Assembly (NCBI GenBank): GCA_024403455.1
Contig: JAKSRR010000002.1
Coordinates: forward strand, 62,001-126,000
Direction of reading: 5' to 3'
From: Lachnospiraceae bacterium
Lineage (GTDB): Bacteria > Bacillota > Clostridia > Lachnospirales > Lachnospiraceae
DNA: 64,000 nucleotides
Shown: one piece after another, positions 9,251 through 18,672 of the stretch
Numbering within the stretch: the stretch's first letter is position 1
Layout: every line of letters begins with the position of its first letter
The notes under the pieces: model-generated
Database searches by the model: none
What the model was told of the DNA's origin: nothing
Seen by the model: only the letters and a program-made list of their open reading frames with translations
Made by a program: the position numbers and the translations under genes

Positions 9251-10228
9251 TCAATCTTGTTTTTCAGACTGACATCCTATATTTGTTTCTCTTGTAATAT
9301 AAATTGGCCTATTCTTTACTTCCATGTATATACGGGCCATATATTCACCGATAACACCAAGCACAGTAAGAACCATCCCGCCTAAGAAAAGCGTAATCAA
9401 TGTCAATGTCGTCACACCATTACCAGTCGCCACTCCAAAAGCAAGATAATCCACAAGTATTTTAATTATCCATACAACCGTCGCAGCGACAATAAGAAGT
9501 CCCATATATATGATGGCTCGAAGAGGGGTAGTCGCAAATGCAAGAAATCCATTTAACGAATATCTAGCAAGCCCTCTCATACTCCACTTAGATTCACCTT
9601 CAGTACGTTCTACATTTGCATATGGAATCCATTTATTTTGAAATCCAATCCAAGAATATATACCCTTTGTAAATCTTTCTCTCTCTGAAAACTTTGCAAT
9701 TGCCTGTGCAACTTCTCTCTTCATCAATCTAAAATCAGTTGCTCCTGGCATTAATTTCAATCCAGTAATATGGTTAAATAAATGGTAAAAATTTCTAGAA
9801 AAGAAGCTTTTTATTTTTCCTTCTCCTTTTCGAGAGGTTCGTCGTGCTGTCGCACAATCATATCCTTCTTCCTCTATCGCTTTTAACATCTCTGGAATTA
9901 GTGTTACCGGATGTTGCAAATCGACATCTAGAAGTACAACATAATCCCCTACGCAATTGCAAAGGCCTGCATATATAGCCGATTCCTTCCCAAAATTGCG
10001 AGAAAAGGATATATAGTGAACCTTATCGGATCCATACGCTTCTTCCATGCGTTTTATCTCTACTAAGGTTTTATCTGAACTTCCATCATCAACATATGTT
10101 ACTAAATACTGATAATCTGGGAGTTCTAAGGAAAAAACCCGATCTACTTCTTCAATAAATTTTTCAATGCATTTTTCCTCATTAAAGGAAGGTGTTACCA
10201 GTTCAATCGTTTTCATATTCACACTCAT
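9251..10228 (-). CDS. gtrB: GtrB/DPM1-like polyprenyl-phosphate glycosyltransferase
   Basis: 325 aa. A GT2 domain carries 'ELVTPSFNEE', 'VDDGSSDKT' and the catalytic 'LLDVDLQHP', then 'SRNFGKESAIYAG' and 'GATDFRLM'. Two C-terminal helices and a basic tail follow, ending near 'GEYMARIYMEVKNRPIY'. This architecture is that of GtrB/YfdH/CsbB, which move a sugar from a nucleotide donor to undecaprenyl phosphate at the inner leaflet. The ATG at 10228 has GGAAAAG before it and fits the family start; the frame runs on to a GTG at 10285 inside the transposase remnant, which I reject. Two GT-C proteins follow immediately and may use the lipid-linked sugar. Confidence 0.9.
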   Translation of the reverse strand: MSVNMKTIELVTPSFNEEKCIEKFIEEVDRVFSLELPDYQYLVTYVDDGSSDKTLVEIKRMEEAYGSDKVHYISFSRNFGKESAIYAGLCNCVGDYVVLLDVDLQHPVTLIPEMLKAIEEEGYDCATARRTSRKGEGKIKSFFSRNFYHLFNHITGLKLMPGATDFRLMKREVAQAIAKFSERERFTKGIYSWIGFQNKWIPYANVERTEGESKWSMRGLARYSLNGFLAFATTPLRAIIYMGLLIVAATVVWIIKILVDYLAFGVATGNGVTTLTLITLFLGGMVLTVLGVIGEYMARIYMEVKNRPIYITRETNIGCQSEKQD

Positions 10229-10274
10229 TTTCTTTTCCAGCGTTTCCCACACACGATTATACCTCAAGTGCGAC

Positions 10275-10562
10275 TTACGCCGCACCCGATGAATGTACTT
10301 CTTCTGGTGTTTTGTAACCTGTGCTACTATGAATCCTTTCTCGGTTATACCAAGAGTTGATACATTTATACATGCATATGATTCTTTAGCCTTGAAAATC
10401 CATTACCGTAGTAAGATTCGTCCATCCATCTTTCTCTGTATGGATATATGCTATTTCTGTGCACCACTTTTGATTTATGCTCATAGGAGTATAATCTTGA
10501 CTGAGAAGATTCGTTCCTTCTGCAACATGGTTTTCATCAGAATAGTATCGATTTTCTTTTCT
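10275..10562 (-). pseudogene. IS3-family transposase (OrfB) remnant
   Basis: Reading one minus-strand frame gives 'NQKW' followed by 'TEIAYIHTEKDGW' and 'VMDF', the first catalytic-Asp block of IS3-type DDE integrases, with the usual 'TD' changed to 'TE'. An internal TAA lies at 10386-10388. The same frame then jumps straight to 'SWYNRERIHSSTGYKTPEEV', the C-terminal hallmark of the family, and stops at 10275. Roughly the middle third, with the second Asp and the Glu, has been deleted, so it is dead. Traces of the N-terminal part continue in another frame to about 10600. It fills the 398-base gap between the flippase and gtrB, where nothing else is seen. Confidence 0.85.
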
Positions 10563-10626
10563 TCTATGAATCTGATTTTAGGAATACTATTCGTCGCTGT
10601 GCGTGCTTAAAGCAGACTCAACCATG

Positions 10627-12021
10627 TCAAACACTTAACAGTTCTCTCAATTCTTTACGATTAATAAGGATATATATAACAACACTTATTGAAATCGATA
10701 ACAACGTCCTTAAAATATAATCATCTGACATAATCTTACAGAGAATACTTATTACAACTATACATAAACATCCAACAGCTGGTTTTCGCATGGATCGACT
10801 AACTTTTCTTATTTCTACATATTCTCTTCCGTTGAAAAACAGCAATAATGATGATACAAATTCAGATATTAGTGTAGTAACACCTGCTGCTATATAACCG
10901 TATTTAGGAATCAAAATCATATTCAGTACAAAATTACTTAGTGCACTTATAGTAGTAACTCTTAATACTTCTTTTTCTCTACACAAGGGCAAATATACGC
11001 AATTCGCCATTATACAAGCAATCGTAGCAAATATAAATGCTACACATAAAACCCTCAATACACTAACAGACTTTATATAACTAATTCCTCCTATACACAG
11101 TGTCAGTTCTTTACAAATACAAAGAATACCTACCACACATGGTGAACAGAGCAAAACCGTTTTTTGAATAAGATCTTCTATTTCCTTCTTAAAACAATCT
11201 TTATCATTAACTGCCTTTGAAACAATCGGAAATTTAACTCCAATCATTGCAGAACTCAAAGACTTTAATATTGTATAAAGAGTTACAGCAAAACTGTATA
11301 TTCCTACACTGTAATCACCACAATAGAATCCCAACATTGTCATATCTAGATTAACGTACACTGTTACCATCACACTATTGAAAAACAGTATTAAAACTGC
11401 TTTTATGGACTCTATTTCAACTTTTGCAGTTACAATAAATTTAGTATTTCTTCTATTTAGAACAAATTTGACTATTACAGCAAATAAAGACATAAAACAC
11501 AGCAGAAGTAAATATCGAAAAACATCGTTTTGTGTTCTTACAATTCCAAAAACGAAAACTGTCTGGATGACCTGCAATGTTATAGTCATTAGTGATAGAA
11601 ATAGAAATTTACCTTTAATTTTTGCAATCCAATCAAATGACATATTCGATACGAAAATATTAATACTTATCAGCATTAATATATCTCTATACTCTGACAT
11701 CATATCATTTGATGCTATCAAATAATATAAAAGGAAAGAAACCAGAGAAGAAACAAGACCTATTTTGAATATTTGAGAATAAAAATAGTTAAATTTATTT
11801 TTATCTTCTATCAATTTCGAGCCAACTCTAATAGCATAACTTTCAATTCCTAAATTAGCCAACAAAATGAAATAATTTAAGATAGACTGGCAATATCCTA
11901 TCCTACCCATATTTTCAACTTCAAGCGTTCTCAATATATAAGGATACACTATTGCAGAACACAGTATTGGCAATATAGTATGAACGATGTTAAAAATATA
12001 ATTTCTATTATTGTTTTTCAT
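10627..12021 (-). CDS. wzx: Wzx-type oligosaccharide flippase
   Basis: 464 aa with about 12-14 membrane helices. 'MGRIGYCQSILNYFILLANLGIESYAIR' near the N-terminus is the pattern of the polysaccharide_synt/MATE-like flippases ('G...ya.si..y......lGi..ygiR'), and 'VVYPLCREKE' type spacing with an 'IPKYGYIAAG' segment near residue 365 is also typical. These proteins move undecaprenyl-diphosphate-linked repeat units to the outer leaflet. It is the only Wzx in the window and lies in the AT-rich block, four bases from the FAD oxidoreductase gene. The transposase remnant begins just after its stop. Confidence 0.88.
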   Translation of the reverse strand: MKNNNRNYIFNIVHTILPILCSAIVYPYILRTLEVENMGRIGYCQSILNYFILLANLGIESYAIRVGSKLIEDKNKFNYFYSQIFKIGLVSSLVSFLLYYLIASNDMMSEYRDILMLISINIFVSNMSFDWIAKIKGKFLFLSLMTITLQVIQTVFVFGIVRTQNDVFRYLLLLCFMSLFAVIVKFVLNRRNTKFIVTAKVEIESIKAVLILFFNSVMVTVYVNLDMTMLGFYCGDYSVGIYSFAVTLYTILKSLSSAMIGVKFPIVSKAVNDKDCFKKEIEDLIQKTVLLCSPCVVGILCICKELTLCIGGISYIKSVSVLRVLCVAFIFATIACIMANCVYLPLCREKEVLRVTTISALSNFVLNMILIPKYGYIAAGVTTLISEFVSSLLLFFNGREYVEIRKVSRSMRKPAVGCLCIVVISILCKIMSDDYILRTLLSISISVVIYILINRKELRELLSV

Positions 12022-12025
12022 AATA

Positions 12026-13237
12026 CTATAAATTGAATATACGTTCAGCCAATCCTATTGCTTTTTCAACAACTACATCAGAGTTGAAGTGTTGATGTTC
12101 TCCCCAACGTCCCAAGCCAAATATATTCTTATCTCTCATAGCTTCCAATAACCTCATCATTATCACAGGCTTGCCTATTGTGTTCAAAGGATATGCATAT
12201 TCACTTAAAAAACTATTATTATCGATATCGTGATTAACTCTACTGAGATTTGTCTCTGTCCAATAGCCTCTGCTCCTTAATGCAAAATTCGATCTGACCA
12301 AGATTCTGTGATAACATTTATTCTTATCTGGAATATATATCCAATGTGCATCCGTTTCAATTTTTTCATTATGATATTCAACTACTATTGAAGTGTGTTT
12401 CAATTCCTTTATGAGATCAGTCATTTCATTAGAAATACTCCCAACTATTTCAACAGATTTCCACGGAATAGTGCAAATGATATAGTCAGCCTCATATTTC
12501 TCTCCCTTACCTGTTTCCGCCTGTCTTTTATCCAGGTCAATAACCCTAACCTTTGAGTTTAGAACCAGTTTTTCACCCAAATTGTCCGCTAATCTTCTCC
12601 ACACCTCTCCATATCCATATTTTTTAGGATAATAAAAGGTCGAATGCCCTGGTTGGGTTCCATACGATTTTTTATCTAGGCATGATAATAATGTCTCCTC
12701 AAAGCTGACTGTTGGTAACTTATCTAGCCAGTATGTCCCTAACTCATTCAATTCGCTACCAAATATTTTTTCATTATATGGTATCATATACTCATTTGCG
12801 ATTTTATCCCCTAGTTTCCAATATATCCACTCTATAAACTTTTCTGGTTTTTCGATACCAATATTTGCTCCAGATACCGCTATTGACTTCAAGTATTCAA
12901 CTTGAGATTTTTTATCTAATTGCCAAATATTAGCCTCTAAAGGATGTGAGACAAATTGCCCATTTAAATCTATTTGACTATCTCTTTCAAACACATTCCA
13001 CTCAGACTCTGGCATATATTCAAAAAGAAATCTTAATACATTTTTTCTTTTTGTATCCAAAAAGTGGCCTCCTCCAATATCTAAAGGTGCCCCATCTATA
13101 ACTCTACTTCTACACAATCCCCCTGCCTCAGAGTCTTGTTCTAAGACTATATAATCATCAGCCCCGAGTTCTCTAAGTCTATTTGCAAATGTTAATCCAG
13201 CAGGGCCTGCTCCTAATACCAAATATTTAACTTTCAT
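12026..13237 (-). CDS. FAD-dependent amine-oxidase-like protein (UGM/protoporphyrinogen oxidase fold)
   Basis: 403 aa. '[19 protein letters not shown]' is a Rossmann GxGxxG dinucleotide site, followed by 'VLEQDSEAGGLCRS' and 'DIGGGHFLDT'. 'PYNEKIFGSELNELGTYWLDKLP' resembles the substrate loop of the LPS-cluster NAD(P)/FAD proteins related to UDP-galactopyranose mutase. It may remodel a nucleotide sugar in the cytosol, but it is not a canonical Glf. The ATG at 13237 has GAGGA just before it; the frame extends only to a TTG four codons upstream. A second protein of this superfamily is at 58463-60055. Confidence 0.75.
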   Translation of the reverse strand: MKVKYLVLGAGPAGLTFANRLRELGADDYIVLEQDSEAGGLCRSRVIDGAPLDIGGGHFLDTKRKNVLRFLFEYMPESEWNVFERDSQIDLNGQFVSHPLEANIWQLDKKSQVEYLKSIAVSGANIGIEKPEKFIEWIYWKLGDKIANEYMIPYNEKIFGSELNELGTYWLDKLPTVSFEETLLSCLDKKSYGTQPGHSTFYYPKKYGYGEVWRRLADNLGEKLVLNSKVRVIDLDKRQAETGKGEKYEADYIICTIPWKSVEIVGSISNEMTDLIKELKHTSIVVEYHNEKIETDAHWIYIPDKNKCYHRILVRSNFALRSRGYWTETNLSRVNHDIDNNSFLSEYAYPLNTIGKPVIMMRLLEAMRDKNIFGLGRWGEHQHFNSDVVVEKAIGLAERIFNL

Positions 13238-13289
13238 TTTCCTCACCAAAACACTATGTAAATCACTCCGATATTAAACTAAATAGTTA

Positions 13290-14165
13290 TTAGTTATATA
13301 TTTTTCTTTTATTATTGATAAAATCCGGAACCATGCATGAAATCAAATTGCTAAATCCTTCCCTGTCTCTCAATCCCAAAGCATACTTCTTTTTACATAT
13401 ATTTTTATACTTAAAATGGCAAAACATTAGTAACCTATATCTCAATGAAAATCTATTTTTCTTCAAATAATTGATAAACAAATTATAATTCACTTCATAA
13501 TCTCTATTTTGTGAAGTTACTTCATCAATTTTCTTTTCATTCTCACATTTATAAACATTACTCACATTAACTGTATTGATTCTCTTTTGCGCATAATTTG
13601 CACCTATACTCGCCAAAAAATTTTCAAAAACTCCCCATCCTATAAATTTGTTATCTTTAATGTCACTAATTACGTTTTTATTTAACAACAGCGCCGTTGA
13701 AAAAAACAAAACATCAATCCCACGTATTGCCGTACCGAGTTTTGCATCCGATAAATCTGCCGTATCAGAAACATAATAATTTGGATGCGTGATACCTGCA
13801 TATGAATCCGAATAATTGTTAACGATGGTTTGCAAATAATTCTTTTCAAAAACGATATCGCTAGTACACCATAATAGAATTGTAGCATTAGTCACAGAAA
13901 CGTTCTCTATTCCATTAAGAACAACATCCGTTAAAGAAAATTTATATTTTTGGGGAGGCATGTCGATAAAAATCACTTTATCGCCAATAATATCAGCCAC
14001 TTCTTTCTTAACATTTTTTTCGCCAAAAAGAGTAACCACCAAAAGATAATCTGTAAAACTCTGTTCCCTTATACTCTTCAAAAATAGTTTTTGAAATCTA
14101 TCATTTTCTCCCCCAGTGAAATCCCTAAACGTAGTACATATTAGTATTTTATGATTCATCTTCAT
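13290..14165 (-). CDS. Glycosyltransferase-like protein, GT-A type, AT-rich
   Basis: 291 aa, soluble. The N-terminus 'HKILICTTFRD' starts a Rossmann-like sheet, followed by 'FLKSIREQSFTDYLLVVTLFG' and 'ATILLWCTSDIVFEKNYLQTIV'. The last has the form of a GT2/GT-A metal-binding strand, but with 'SDIVFE' in place of a clean DxD. The protein resembles uncharacterised transferases of capsule loci. The ATG at 14165 has AAGGA just upstream. Coding sequence is very AT-rich like its neighbours. Donor and acceptor are unknown and the transferase assignment is inference. Confidence 0.55.
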   Translation of the reverse strand: MKMNHKILICTTFRDFTGGENDRFQKLFLKSIREQSFTDYLLVVTLFGEKNVKKEVADIIGDKVIFIDMPPQKYKFSLTDVVLNGIENVSVTNATILLWCTSDIVFEKNYLQTIVNNYSDSYAGITHPNYYVSDTADLSDAKLGTAIRGIDVLFFSTALLLNKNVISDIKDNKFIGWGVFENFLASIGANYAQKRINTVNVSNVYKCENEKKIDEVTSQNRDYEVNYNLFINYLKKNRFSLRYRLLMFCHFKYKNICKKKYALGLRDREGFSNLISCMVPDFINNKRKIYN

Positions 14166-14233
14166 TGTTCCTTCTTATCCCGTATTACTCTGTTTCAACT
14201 TTATCAAATAACATTTTCCTACTTCCTCAATAT

Positions 14234-15139
14234 CTATATCTTATCTAGAATTAAAATTATCCTTTGAAGTAAACTCTTTGAATATGCTCTCTGAGTTTTT
14301 TTCATAATTGCTTTATCTACTTCACAGTCATAAAACTTAACCATTTCATCATACGTTTTAATCTTTGTATCCCATATTTTCAGAATTGCCTTATCACAAT
14401 TTGTTCCATCTCCACTCCATCCCATATTTTTAACCTGTGACCTGGTTGGAAATATAGAAATCATATTTTCTCTAAATTGCTGGTAATTCCATCTTATTGC
14501 CCATGAATCGGATAACCCCTTTTTCTGACTAATTAAAAGATTTGTCATATCGGCGCCACCATAATTAAACCTTTTTTGTGCTTCCACATCTTCTAAAAAC
14601 TCTTCAAAATCAGGAATGTCCCATCGAACCTTTTCCCAACGGTCTTTCCACGTTGCCCATCCCCAACTATCACCTCGTACTGCACCATAAACATCATATT
14701 TATAATTATTCAATCTATGAAAAGATAATGTGTATCCACTAATAGACCATATTTTAGAATTTTTTTCATAATACACTAAAGCTCGATTCATATAATCAAG
14801 AAATGAGTCCGAGACTATTAAATCATCTTCAAGAACAATAACACTACCATACTCTTTTATTATTTGTGTGACACCGTCTATTACAGAATTTGCTAATCCC
14901 TTATGTGTTTCAGCCAAAACTGTTCTTATATTTTTAAATAGATTCTCAGATTTAACTATATTTATATAATCTCTAACTTGATCTACACCAAATTTATTAT
15001 TTTTTCTCTCATCATATGCATCAGAAAATATATACAAATCGGTTTCATTAATCAATTTATTCAAACAAAGAGATTTATATACTTCTATAAATCTGTCTAC
15101 TCTATCATATACAAAAATAATAACTGGTGCACATTGCAT
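14234..15139 (-). CDS. GNT-I/GT13-like glycosyltransferase
   Basis: 301 aa, cytosolic. It begins 'APVIIFVYDRVDRFIEVYKSL', has 'YGSVIVLEDDLIVSDSFLDYM' near residue 100, with EDD as the metal-binding motif, and 'VRGDSWGWATWKDRWEKV' near residue 160. This combination is seen in the bacterial relatives of the GNT-I (GT13) family found in O-antigen and capsule loci. It probably transfers a GlcNAc-type or other sugar from a nucleotide donor. Eleven bases separate it from the FkbM methyltransferase upstream, so they share an operon. Family is fairly secure; specificity is not. Confidence 0.72.
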   Translation of the reverse strand: MQCAPVIIFVYDRVDRFIEVYKSLCLNKLINETDLYIFSDAYDERKNNKFGVDQVRDYINIVKSENLFKNIRTVLAETHKGLANSVIDGVTQIIKEYGSVIVLEDDLIVSDSFLDYMNRALVYYEKNSKIWSISGYTLSFHRLNNYKYDVYGAVRGDSWGWATWKDRWEKVRWDIPDFEEFLEDVEAQKRFNYGGADMTNLLISQKKGLSDSWAIRWNYQQFRENMISIFPTRSQVKNMGWSGDGTNCDKAILKIWDTKIKTYDEMVKFYDCEVDKAIMKKTQRAYSKSLLQRIILILDKI

Positions 15140-15150
15140 AAAAATAATCC

Positions 15151-15843
15151 CTACTTAAATTTACAAAAAGTCAATTCCTCGAACGTATCAGACACATACG
15201 TAATATAATATCCCTTGTCGTTCAGTTTTTTAATCATTTCTCTTGTTTTTTTAACCCCATCATCAAAAAAACGACTATGTACTTCAATACATAATTGAGA
15301 AAAACAAATGTCTTTGCTCAAAATATCATCTATTACCTTATACTCTGAACCTTCTATATCCATCTTTAAAACATCTATTTTTTTATGGTTCAACGACTTC
15401 ATAATGGAATCTAGAGATTTCATTTCTACTATAACAGCACTTTCATTTTTGTCTTCACCACAAATAACAGACCCTGAGACATATTCTTCATTCAGCGGCA
15501 AATAAAATTTTTCCTCCCCATCATAGTTTGATATTCCGTATGGATAAAAGCTAAATTTTTCACCAAAATTCTGTCTTTCATACCATGATATAGATTTAGG
15601 AGTGGGATCAAACGCAAATAGTGCTACGTCCTTTTCTTTTTTTATATCTATATCAAATGACATATCTTCACCAATCCCAAAACTATATACTACACCATTA
15701 ATGGGAACCATTGATAAGCAAACTCCAAAACCACCATATTCCCCCCCCATTATCCTACACTTTTTCCTTCTCTGAACCTTTATTACATATGGATCTTTAT
15801 TAATAACTCGGATAAGCTTTTGGACTTTTGTTTTAATTGACAT
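15151..15843 (-). CDS. FkbM-family methyltransferase
   Basis: 230 aa. 'NGVVYSFGIGEDMSFDIDI' is motif I with the G-x-G-x-x loop, 'ALFAFDPTPKS' holds the acidic residue that binds ribose, and 'VLKMDIEGSEYKVIDDIL' is the FkbM-type signature. Members O-methylate sugars or lipids with S-adenosylmethionine. The coding strand has a run of eight G at 15741-15748, about codons 32-34, that reads through in frame here. Slippage there would truncate the protein early, so it is a candidate phase-variable site. It lies between a second methyltransferase and a GT13-like gene. Confidence 0.85.
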   Translation of the reverse strand: MSIKTKVQKLIRVINKDPYVIKVQRRKKCRIMGGEYGGFGVCLSMVPINGVVYSFGIGEDMSFDIDIKKEKDVALFAFDPTPKSISWYERQNFGEKFSFYPYGISNYDGEEKFYLPLNEEYVSGSVICGEDKNESAVIVEMKSLDSIMKSLNHKKIDVLKMDIEGSEYKVIDDILSKDICFSQLCIEVHSRFFDDGVKKTREMIKKLNDKGYYITYVSDTFEELTFCKFK

Positions 15844-15851
15844 ATATTAAC

Positions 15852-16514
15852 CTATTCCTTTTTTATTTTTACACCTATGATAATTGGGACTAAATCATCG
15901 TTATATAAATAATCCTTCATTTCTATTTCTTCTTGCGATAACCCATAAAGAAATGCAGTAGCTATCTTAGCATTTCCATAAGATATGACTTCTATATTGT
16001 TTTCACTAACATATTTCTCAAAAATTCTTTTTGCGGACTGTTTTGTAAATCCCCAATAATCCCCCCATCTTTCTGCATCATATTCACTTATCATTGATAT
16101 ACCTCTTAATGTAAATAACGCTACACCACCCGGCTTAAGCATTTTAATCACATTGGCTATAGCTGAATCAAATTCATAGATAAATGGTATTGTTTGTGTT
16201 AATATAAAACAATCAACCATATTCGATTTACATCCTTCTCCCGTAGTCAAATCTCCTATGATTGCATCTTTTGCTTTTTCATCAGCTGTAAAAATTAACT
16301 TTTCAGATACTTCTATTCCAAATTTTTCCGTATACGTTCTTTCTGCTATCTCCATTACAGTGCCTTTTATTGCATATTTATTCTCTGAAAGAAATTTTTC
16401 TATATAATATCTATCTATTGGTGTACCTCTATCACAGCCCATTTTCCGACTTATCAATTTTACCGGTAATTCCCGAAATATTGATTTTGTTTTTTTTGAA
16501 ATTAACTTCTTCAT
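15852..16514 (-). CDS. Class I SAM-dependent methyltransferase
   Basis: 220 aa. The N-terminus has 'DRGTPIDRYYIEKFL', then 'IKGTVMEIAERTYTEKFG' in the place of motif I; the glycines of the usual loop are mostly missing. 'MVDCFILTQTIPFIYEFDSAI' and 'MLKPGGVALFTLRG' are typical post-I and motif III strands. The set matches a family of capsule-locus methyltransferases that I recognise by the 'DRYYIEKFL' opening. The target is probably a sugar hydroxyl or carboxyl on the glycan or its nucleotide precursor. The weak motif I makes cofactor binding less certain. Confidence 0.7.
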   Translation of the reverse strand: MKKLISKKTKSIFRELPVKLISRKMGCDRGTPIDRYYIEKFLSENKYAIKGTVMEIAERTYTEKFGIEVSEKLIFTADEKAKDAIIGDLTTGEGCKSNMVDCFILTQTIPFIYEFDSAIANVIKMLKPGGVALFTLRGISMISEYDAERWGDYWGFTKQSAKRIFEKYVSENNIEVISYGNAKIATAFLYGLSQEEIEMKDYLYNDDLVPIIIGVKIKKE

Positions 16515-16534
16515 ATCACACCCTACATTATTTA

Positions 16535-17458
16535 TTAACTCAATTTATTGCTCTTTCTAAGAAATGTTAATTTTTGATTTGAAACATTTACATCCACTAC
16601 CTCCACATCATTCATGTAAGCATATGAATGTGTTCTTTTTTTTCTACAAAATAATGGAAACATATTTATCTTTATTTGCTCTACACCTGACTTTCCAATT
16701 ACTTTTTCATCAAATACATTTTCATTATAATCAACTATTTTCGTGAATATACAATTTTTCCCATAATCTCTAGACGTACTTTCCTGCTTCACTCTGATAA
16801 TATCACTATTATCTTCAATGAGTGCTCCACCATTTCTATCAGTATAAGAAAACTGTTTACTAGAAACACTATCTGTTATATCTACTAAATCACAATTGAA
16901 ATCTAACAAATCATCAATATAAAAAAACCTTGGTTTCGTCTGATATAAATTATCTAAATTATTTTCTGAGGCAATAAAATATATCCTTTTTTTATCCACG
17001 TATGTTACAACATCAACAATTTCGTCATAATCAAACGTTCTAAACAAACTCCAATTATCTATCGACTCTCCCATTATATATATTCTTATTTGCTGTGCGC
17101 CACTACATTCTGGTACCATAAAAGTATAATTCTTATACCTAAATACATGCGGAAACGACATATGAAAGTTCTCAATTATAATGCTTTTAGGTACTGTAAA
17201 TTCCCCATTATCATAATACGAAATGGCGATGTGTCCCTTATTCTCTATCATATCGTATTTCTCGACAAATAGGCACAACTTTCCCTCATGTTCCCACAAT
17301 ATTGGATCAGCATACCAAAATCTCCAGTTTGTTTTTAGGGCTTTATATTTCCCTCCTTTTCCGCCTCGAAACAGGGTATTTTCACTGGTCACTTCCCTAT
17401 ATGCTATTCTATATTCGCTCTGAAACAATTTCAAAATTAAATCTGTAAGTCTACTCAT
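16535..17458 (-). CDS. Beta-propeller protein resembling GINT1 N-terminal domain
   Basis: 307 aa, soluble. 'NWRFWYADPILWEHEGKLCL' and 'MSFPHVFRYKNYTFMVPE' are repeated propeller-blade motifs ('ADP.l.....k.ylf.E', 'SyP.v....g..ym.PE'). They are like the GH43-type five-bladed domain found in glucosamine inositolphosphorylceramide transferase-like proteins of surface-glycan loci. No transferase domain follows, so this is the propeller alone. It overlaps the GT4 upstream by eight bases, indicating coupled expression. It may bind or modify the glycan; no enzymatic activity can be claimed. Confidence 0.55.
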   Translation of the reverse strand: MSRLTDLILKLFQSEYRIAYREVTSENTLFRGGKGGKYKALKTNWRFWYADPILWEHEGKLCLFVEKYDMIENKGHIAISYYDNGEFTVPKSIIIENFHMSFPHVFRYKNYTFMVPECSGAQQIRIYIMGESIDNWSLFRTFDYDEIVDVVTYVDKKRIYFIASENNLDNLYQTKPRFFYIDDLLDFNCDLVDITDSVSSKQFSYTDRNGGALIEDNSDIIRVKQESTSRDYGKNCIFTKIVDYNENVFDEKVIGKSGVEQIKINMFPLFCRKKRTHSYAYMNDVEVVDVNVSNQKLTFLRKSNKLS

Positions 17459-18659
17459 TTAATAACTTCTCGCATATCATTTTATATGAATTACCGACTA
17501 GGCTGAAGCTATTTGTATTCTTCACTTTATTTCTTGTGTACACTACCATAGCCTCTTTATTATTTGCGCAAAAATTCATTCCTTCAGCTAAATCATTGAT
17601 ATCTTGATATTTTGCAAGGTATCCATTCTGTTTATGTTCGATAAGGTCTGGCATTCCACCTATTGAAAACGCCACAACCGGTACTCCGCAACACTGTGAT
17701 TCTAAAACAGTATTTGAATAGTTTTCTTGATCTGATGGTACAACCATAACATCAGCACAATTAATAATCTCAACCAAATCTTGGTTGCTTCTAATTTTTC
17801 CCAAGATGGTACATTGCTCAAAATCATGCCTAAAGAAGTGGGTATTATCTGTCCCGAATAACACTATATGATATTTATCACTGTCTAAATACTTAACTGC
17901 TTCTTTAAAATATCTGTATCCTTTATTAAAATCCGTATCCGCATTACATGCACCATACATTATTATCTTTTTATCTATAGGAATCTGATATTTCTCTTTT
18001 ATAAAATCTATATCATCAACAATATAATATTTTTCAACATCTATAGGATTATGAATCACATCCACATTTTGTTTACATAAAATTGCGCTTTCTTTAACTC
18101 TTCTCATCAGCCAATTACTTGGAGTAATAATATGCAGATTTGACTTTGAAATTATCTTTTTTTTAATATTAAAATATTTATATGATTTTATAATTTTTTT
18201 TCCATTGTACGTACAGTCTTTGCATCCGCTTTTATACTTACCACAATACCTGTCACAATGACATCCACCAGTAAGTAACCACATATCATGCATAACCCAA
18301 ATAATAGGTTTATTCAATCTTAATAATTTATTTACACCGGCATTTGACAAAAAGTGATTCGTCCAATGCAAAATAATAATATCTGCTTCTTCTACTATTC
18401 GTTTTTTACTAGTATCAAATCCAGCTAGCTCATACATAATATCATCATGCGATATTATAGTATTTATTGCCCCTTTTACTTTAGCTTCAAATTTCAACAA
18501 AGGTGTATTACACACCTCCTCAACATTTTTCTCATCTGTTTTTTTCTCTCTAACAAGTAGTTTCGACTGTACTCCAACCTGCTGCAAAGATTTCATGATT
18601 CGAACAGCAGCTCTTCCAGCCCCTCCATCATCATATGTTGCTATATTTAACACAAACAT
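17451..18659 (-). CDS. Family 4 glycosyltransferase, WcaC-like
   Basis: 402 aa. 'YDDGGAGRAAVRIMKSL' opens the GT-B acceptor domain and 'VVPSDQENYSNTVLESQCCGVPVV' is the GT4 donor-binding region. Between 'WVMHDMWLLTGGCHC' and 'CGKYKSGCKDC' there is a cluster of six cysteines after an HD motif. The same arrangement occurs in the GT4 at 51341-52543, so the two are family members, as in WcaC-type colanic-acid transferases. It is cytosolic. The cysteines may bind a metal or form a structural pair; the sugar is unknown. Confidence 0.88.
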   Translation of the reverse strand: MFVLNIATYDDGGAGRAAVRIMKSLQQVGVQSKLLVREKKTDEKNVEEVCNTPLLKFEAKVKGAINTIISHDDIMYELAGFDTSKKRIVEEADIIILHWTNHFLSNAGVNKLLRLNKPIIWVMHDMWLLTGGCHCDRYCGKYKSGCKDCTYNGKKIIKSYKYFNIKKKIISKSNLHIITPSNWLMRRVKESAILCKQNVDVIHNPIDVEKYYIVDDIDFIKEKYQIPIDKKIIMYGACNADTDFNKGYRYFKEAVKYLDSDKYHIVLFGTDNTHFFRHDFEQCTILGKIRSNQDLVEIINCADVMVVPSDQENYSNTVLESQCCGVPVVAFSIGGMPDLIEHKQNGYLAKYQDINDLAEGMNFCANNKEAMVVYTRNKVKNTNSFSLVGNSYKMICEKLLNE

Positions 18660-18672
18660 TCTTCTCTAATTT

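Noticed and set aside
10293..10610. A 105-codon plus-strand frame in the gap between gtrB and wzx
   Set aside because: It is the complement of the IS3 transposase remnant, whose minus-strand translation shows family motifs; the plus frame shows none.
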